From assembly GCA_037501455.1 (NCBI GenBank), contig CM074856.1, positions 91,710,001 to 91,774,000 on the forward strand: a DNA stretch of 64,000 nucleotides, given 5' to 3'. This DNA is from Lantana camara (Eukaryota; Streptophyta; Magnoliopsida; Lamiales; Verbenaceae). Under the pieces are notes generated by a model that saw only the letters and a list, made by a program, of their open reading frames with translations, was not told the origin of the DNA and did not search any database. This document shows positions 58,601 to 64,000 of the stretch, in pieces. The stretch's first letter is position 1. Every line of letters starts with the position of its first letter. The position numbers and the translations under genes were made by a program.

Positions 58601-59640
58601 TTCATAATCATAAACACTTTCACCTTTTTCCTCCGGGCGGTGGACGGGTTTGCAAGACCCGGCCACCTCATACATAGTAGCTAGTGAGGTTCATGAATCC
58701 TCAAAAGCCCGATTCCCCTTCCTCGCTAAAACTCCTAACGAGGTCGGTTGCGTCGTAAATCATTTGTGGAGACTAGTGCACGGGGATCACCGTCAGCCCG
58801 AGCTTCCTCGGGTAGCGACGTACACATAGTCCCAGGCCCGTATAAACATTTTGTTCACTGATCTCGCCAAAACATTGGGTAAGGGTTCATGAAAGAAAGG
58901 CTTACGTTTGAAATGATTTACTCATTTGAACGACTCGATATACATATAATATAAATTTTGGCTTAAAACTTTGCACATTGGATGTATATAGGGTCGTTTT
59001 AGCTAATAGAAGAGAAACCCACCTTTACACCTTACCCACCAATACCAAGAAGAAAACAAGAGGACATGAAAGTGTCCTATGAACCCGGCAGGTCTCCGTC
59101 CTGGAGAAAACTGTACAAAAGACAATATAGTGTACTCGTGAGACGCAAGACTCCAAATGAACCATATATAACGCACGACAATGCATTAACATGGTATGAG
59201 ATGCATAAGAAGTAAAGCGATGTCATGGAGACATATAATCAAGAACTTAACCCACGTACATTCAATATATGAAGGTTTCACGTTCGATCGTATCGTATCT
59301 TTCATAATTCAAATGAAAACGAGCCAAGAAATTCAAACAATAATCATAAGATAAATATCAACATGTTTACAATGCACATGAATCATTTAGAGGTGAAAGG
59401 AATCCATTAAACACATAAGGGATGCATTACTTACAAGAAGAGTCACATTATCACGTAATTCATTCAAGTACATTCGTTCATAACTTTCATATTTCATAGC
59501 AATTCAAGTCATAAACTTCATTCATTAATCAAAACACCTCATAAAGCATGTTAGTATATCATAGGAGTCATAAAAGAGGTGGAGGAAGATCAAACGAGCG
59601 AGGAAAAACGAAACCGGAGTAACAAAAACCGGTTGGACAG

Positions 59641-59732
59641 AATCCACCCCCATGGATTTTTTCAAAGGGAAAAATCCAACCCCATGGATTCTGGTCAGAA
59701 ACCTACTGACTTAAATCCACCCCCGTGGATTT
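59641..59732 (-). promoter_or_regulatory. Palindrome array in LTR F with the A-type core
   Basis: AATCCA and TGGATT pair around CCCCCA (59641-59658) and ACCCCA (59673-59690). AAATCCAC and GTGGATTT pair around CCCC (59713-59732). On the minus (sense) strand the last contains CACGGGGGTG, the core found in A's array, with a different outer arm. Confidence 0.65.
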
Positions 59733-60634
59733 GGGACAGTAGCCAAAAAACAAAGCAAACAGGGCATGCACAAAAGGGAAAGGAAAAGAAGTATGTTACC
59801 AACTTAGAACTTAATTAAAAGCGTAAAAATTGTAACGCCCCGAGTTTTTGGGCGTACAGGTATGACGTCACGAGTGGGTTTAGACCGAGAGTTATGTGAC
59901 TTATATGTGTTTTAATTGCTAAATGATTATTTAATTTATTAATTTCATGAACTAATTGCTACTATGTGATTTTTATGTGCTTTAAGTGCCACTTGGATGT
60001 TCTTGAAATTAATTGCCATTACGTGATCTCTATATGATTTAGGTGATTTTTGACTATAATATTTAAATTCATTCACTACTTATATACTTGCTAATTAATG
60101 TTTTGTTTCACTTATGCACTTATTAGAAATTATATGAAATCCTTGGACTCAATCAAACCTTGTTTCGGACCTCAATCGTTCCCCAACTAAACCTCGGTAA
60201 CTTAATTGAAGCACTTAAATTCTTGGAGGACCAAAGTGCAAATTCCCTCCTCTTTTCTCCCTTAATACACGATCCAACCCCCCCCTCCCCCCCCCTTGTC
60301 TTCTCATTCTTCTTCTTCTTCATTTCTTTTCTCAACGCACAAAGCTTCCAAACCCTCCAATCTCTCTTCCCCATCAACGAGCCATCATCCTTGCGAAAAT
60401 TTCGAGCTCCATTCTCCTCTCTCAAGTTCAAGACCCAAGCTCTACATCATCTATCTTCTCTTCTCCATCCCTTTTCTTCCAAGGTATATTGTGGGTTTGT
60501 ATATTTATGTTTAGTAAGTTAGGGCTTGAATTCCTTGGTGTTCAAAGCATGATTTTGTATGTATTTGATGCTTTGATACTTGAATCTATGCGTTTTATGT
60601 TTGACTGTTTGAATCCTTGGAACAAGAATGTGTA

Positions 60635-60680
<46 letters not shown>

Positions 60681-60852
60681 GGTGCGTTTGTGAATTAATA
60701 TGTTTTAAATTGTTGTAAACTTGCATTTGACATTGCTACATGATATATTACATGTTTTAAGTGAATTGGGTTGAGTTTTGTTGTGATTTTTGCCCCCTTT
60801 CTTCCCTCCACGAAGAACCCCCTGTTTTGCTTCTTTTTCTCGCCCAGAAGGA

Positions 60853-60975
60853 CTACCCGGGCGGGTAGTTTTTTGTGCTAAAAAGTACTCGGGCGGGTAC
60901 TTTCCTCCAGTGAGTTTCTGCCCTCTTTTTCCCCGGCCGGGTAGATTTTCCCTTGTATTTTCCCCGGCCGGGTAC
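60853..60975 (+). promoter_or_regulatory. GC-rich palindrome array in LTR G
   Basis: CTACCCG-GG-CGGGTAG (60853-60868), GTACTCG-GG-CGGGTAC with one G-U pair (60885-60900), and two CCCCGGCCGGGTA copies (about 60931 and 60962). Same core as in E. Confidence 0.65.
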
Positions 60976-62114
60976 TCCCTCATCCGAGCTCCGATTGACT
61001 TGATTTTTTAACCGTTGGAAACCTCTTGAAGTGTAGAAAAATCTCCTATTAGAATAAATTCAATATCTTTCCCCATTTTTGAGATATTATCAATTCGTTT
61101 TGGTGTCGCTACTTTTCCGACAATCTGCGATCACCCAACTTCGGACCTTCGCCATTTCCACATCGCTTTGAACCACGATTCGGGCCATATATCATTTGAA
61201 AGGGCTGTGTGTCTAGTTTATTTCCCAACAAACAAAACTCCATTCCAAATTCTATAACTCAAGATATATTCAATTCTTTACAGCTCGTACATTCCCCGAA
61301 AACTGTCAGCTCTCACTAAAAGCTTGCCCAATCCGTTTTCTTGCTTTCCCTCCACTTCCTCGGACTCCTTATGTGGTTTGAATGAATTATATGCTTGTTT
61401 AATTGCTTTTATATGATATATCTTGAGATGATTATGAATTTTATGCTTTGAATTCAATGTATAAACGTGAAATGACAACATGAACGTTTATGTGCTACTT
61501 TTATGCATGTGTGAATGGTTTGCTTCGTTTAATTGTTTGGTACATTGTGAATAGTTTCTTCCATGACTTATATATTTTGTTAATATGTTATATTATGTGT
61601 TAACTGGTATATCATGAAATCATAATGTGATCTTGTTAAATATTTTGTGAATTATGATCCAATATGCCTTCAAATGAGCTCTAGCTTACATGCATGAATT
61701 GTTCCTCCATTTATTGGCCTCATATGATAACTTCCCATTTCATTTATAACTCGCATGCATTGTTAATATGTTATAATATGAGTTATGATTAATGTATGGA
61801 GCTTATGGCTCGATTTGATACAAAATATGAAAGATATGAAACACATGAATATGAAACCACCATATCTTGAAGTTCTGAATGAATTACTTGATTATATGAC
61901 CCCATCACACGATTCATGCTTCTTATGCATCTCATATTGAGTCAATTCTCACGAGTACACATTGTTCCTTCTCTTGTACAGGTCGTTTCCAGGGCGGAGA
62001 CTTCCGAATTGATAGGCACCCGTATTACTCATGCTTTATGTCTCATGGTTTTCGAGGTGAGGGTGTTTTTATTTTAGTTATCTATCAAACCCTACAACCC
62101 TTATGTGATAAGTT

Positions 62115-62154
62115 TTGGCCAAAAACCTTATGTATATATATATATATGTGTATA

Positions 62155-62185
<31 letters not shown>
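62115..62185. repeat. (TA)n/(TATG) microsatellite in LTR G
   Basis: Imperfect TA run with TG interruptions, in the LTR stretch between the exon-like segment and the GC-rich block. Confidence 0.8.
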
Positions 62186-62896
62186 GTTATTTTCAAAGTA
62201 GAGTCATCGAGTAAATTATGATCGACTAAACCCTTTTCTTATGAATTATGAAATATGTTATGCTTCTTATGAATCAAATGTTTTGGCGAGATTATGCATG
62301 TATGTTATGTTCACGGGCCCAGGAATTTAGTGCATGTGGCTATCCGGGGGGGCAAGGGCCGACGGTGATCCCATGTGCTAATTCCATCTTTGTTTAACGA
62401 CAGAACGGATCTCGTTAGGAGTTTTGATGAGAAAACGCTAGTCGGCCAATGAGGACTCATGAACCTCATTTCCATTATATATGACGTGGTCGGGTCTTGC
62501 AAACCCGTCCACCACCCGGAGGAAGAAGGTTGGAACTTATTTTATAATTATGTTTATGTTATGATATGATTATGCACCGTGCGGGAAGGCCGGGACACGG
62601 ATTACCCAAACGACTATGTCTTATGTTATGAGTTGCATGTATTATAATGTATTGCATGATCGCGTATTCAACATATTAATGAAATGTGTCGTACACGGTC
62701 GGAGTTTAGTTGGAGTTGATGCACGCTCACTCGCCGAGCCTTAATGGTTATGTATGAATTATGAACCTAATGAATTTAATATGAATTAGTCGTAAAGCTC
62801 GAGCATTGTTTATTTATTTTCTTGCCCTTCGTGGGAACTAACTTCCAATAAAACCTTTGCTTGGGATTTATGGTTTGCATTTGCATGTTTCTATAT

Positions 62897-62935
62897 TTAT
62901 ATATCGCTCCTTGTCACACAGTCTTCTTGAGACTG
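62897..62935 (+). promoter_or_regulatory. TATA-like box and conserved hairpin of LTR G
   Basis: TTATATATCG (from about 62897) precedes CAGTCT-TCTTG-AGACTG (62919-62935), perfectly paired. Confidence 0.58.
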
Positions 62936-63414
62936 ACCCCTCTTTCCTACTTCTCAGTATCTTGCAGGTTTTGCTAGGCGGAGGTCAAATTTAATTCTCT
63001 TGTTGAGTCACACCTGTACACTCGAGTCTCATGTTACATTGTTATGATTTAATTGTAATTCCTTTATGTATTTGGGCCTGTGAGCCAATTATGAATTATT
63101 ATTAATATGGATTGGGGACAGGTTGCATGCGTAGTTGAACCCGTGGATAGGATGCATGTTGAAATTATTTAGATATCTTATGATAATGTTATATGTTGGG
63201 GCTACTATTGAAATTTATGCTTGGTATTATTGCTTCCGCACTATGTATTCGGGATTTTGATTTAATTGGTTCAGGGTTAGTTTTCGCCTAGCTAGGTTGC
63301 TTTTATTTTGTCTCCCGTTCGCTATGAGTCCGGTTTATGCTTGGATTATCCATTTCATGTGTGGACTAGACTTGTAGTGCGAGGGATGTGGTGCCTATCT
63401 TCCCGGGTGCTCCA

Positions 63415-63973
63415 AAAATATGCAAAGATTCATGTCCTAATTCATACAAAAAACGAAGCTAAATCATGAGAGTGGAAGAGATGCTCACAAAGGTTCATAT
63501 TCTTCAAGTTTCATGAGAATCCATTAATGGTAACTTGCAATTAACTTATCTATCATGCAATATAAGTTCAAGGAAACACAAATGGAAGCCTTAGAATCAT
63601 ATAACATGCTCCATAGTAAAAGAAACCACAAGAACACATGTAAGAATCATCAAATTTCCCTAAACCCTTACTATTCATCATCTTCTCCAATACTTGATCA
63701 AATCTTGGTGAAATCAGGTAATATAGGACTTAAAATAACCACAAGGAGATACACAACATAAAAATGGGCTTACCTAACAAATTGGAGAAGGAATGGATGT
63801 GAGATGAGCTCAAATTCTCACTTGGGGAATAGTTCTCTTCTTCTTCTTCTTCTTCCTTTCTCTCCTTTCTTATTCTTTTGGCTGAGTTTTGGTGAAAGAA
63901 AGAGAGAATGGCTTAGTTTTTGGGGCTGAATAGGGGAGACATACAATGTTTTCAAGTGGGTTAGGTCTTGGGT
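63415..63973 (-). mobile_element. Element F: LTR, third part
   Basis: The first five bases are G's duplication. The rest is AT-rich LTR sequence resembling the B LTR region at 12700-12990, including a minus-strand exon end before GTAAG near 63770. A CTT/TTC run lies at 63836-63860. It ends at the TG of element H. Confidence 0.6.
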
Positions 63974-64000
63974 TGTAGCACCCACACGTAGGACCACATC
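63974..64000 (-). mobile_element. Element H: end of a minus-strand LTR
   Basis: TGTAGCACCCACACGTAGGA followed by CCACATC is, on the minus strand, the standard LTR end of this group (GATGTGG, then GGGTGCTACA). Only 27 bases are inside the window, so family and length are unknown. Confidence 0.55.

Larger units (their letters stand above)
58242..59830 (-). mobile_element. Element F: LTR, second part
   Basis: Resumes the F LTR after E; removing E joins CAATCT to the AGACTG arm and restores the hairpin, with a G-U pair on the sense strand. Contains (ATTC)-rich short repeats (58465-58600), an exon-like segment with GGACGGAGACC (near 59100, minus strand) and three palindromes near 59641-59732. G interrupts it at 59830. 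No coding sequence. Confidence 0.75.
59831..63414 (+). mobile_element. Element G: solo LTR (3584 bp)
   Basis: Begins TGTAACGCCCCG and ends GGGTGCTCCA, with AAAAT on both sides (59826-59830 and 63415-63419). Landmarks: C-run (60280-60297), a CT-rich exon-like end before GTATAT (60482), (TA)n at 60649-60676, GC palindromes (60853-60975), acceptor-like TTGTACAG (61981) opening a segment with GGCGGAGAC that ends before GTGAGGG (62057), a TATA-like box and hairpin (62919-62935), and GCTAGGCGGAG (about 62973). The frame at 60160-60522 lies in the CT-rich leader and is not convincing as a gene. Confidence 0.88.

Noticed and set aside
60160..60522. 120-codon frame in LTR G as a gene
   Set aside because: It covers the CT-rich leader of the LTR, overlaps another frame of similar length, and shows no domain.

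Overview
This is plant nuclear DNA, most likely from a eudicot. The evidence is AT-rich intergenic sequence, LTR retrotransposons with initiator-methionine tRNA primer sites, a CACTA transposon end, and intron-containing gene fragments whose closest recognisable relatives are plant ribosomal protein L7 and a plant BAR-domain protein. I see no intact host gene. Nearly every base can be assigned to transposable elements inserted into one another.

Layout, left to right. 1-3219 is the right end of a CACTA transposon carrying fragments of two host genes. It sits in a partial minus-strand LTR, element C (3220-5024). C sits in the 3' LTR of B (5025-7269), a minus-strand element whose 3.1 kb interior (7270-10402) has no gag-pol. 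B's 5' LTR (10403-13058 and 25329-26134) is split by A (13059-25328), a complete Ty3/gypsy chromovirus of Tekay/Del type with 3.7-3.8 kb LTRs, a CTCTT target duplication and a gag-pol broken by two single-base frameshifts. B lies in the 3' part of a plus-strand LTR, K (26135-26768). K and a minus-strand solo LTR, J (26857-29506, CCTTC duplication), lie in an old plus-strand element, I, whose decayed gag begins directly after its LTR (30361-30634).

I's gag is interrupted by a minus-strand LTR, F (30635-31116, 58242-59830, 63415-63973). F is split by two plus-strand solo LTRs: E (31117-33496 and 57843-58241, AGACT duplication) and G (59831-63414, AAAAT duplication). E in turn is split by D (33497-57837). 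D is the most striking object here: a non-autonomous retrotransposon present as a tandem array of four ~4.25 kb LTRs and three 2446 bp interiors, flanked by one ACCTC duplication. The end of one more minus-strand LTR, H, starts at 63974.

The elements belong to one extended set. Autonomous A could supply protein; B and D have no recognisable coding capacity but share with A the primer site, the leader after it, a hairpin just before the polypurine tract, and LTR ends. The LTRs of nearly all elements share a TATA-like box followed by a short hairpin whose arms covary between families, a small exon-like segment with splice signals, and clusters of GC-rich palindromes. These shared RNA-level structures, and the D array, are the main observations. 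Boundaries and repeats were read by eye; no alignment or search was run.
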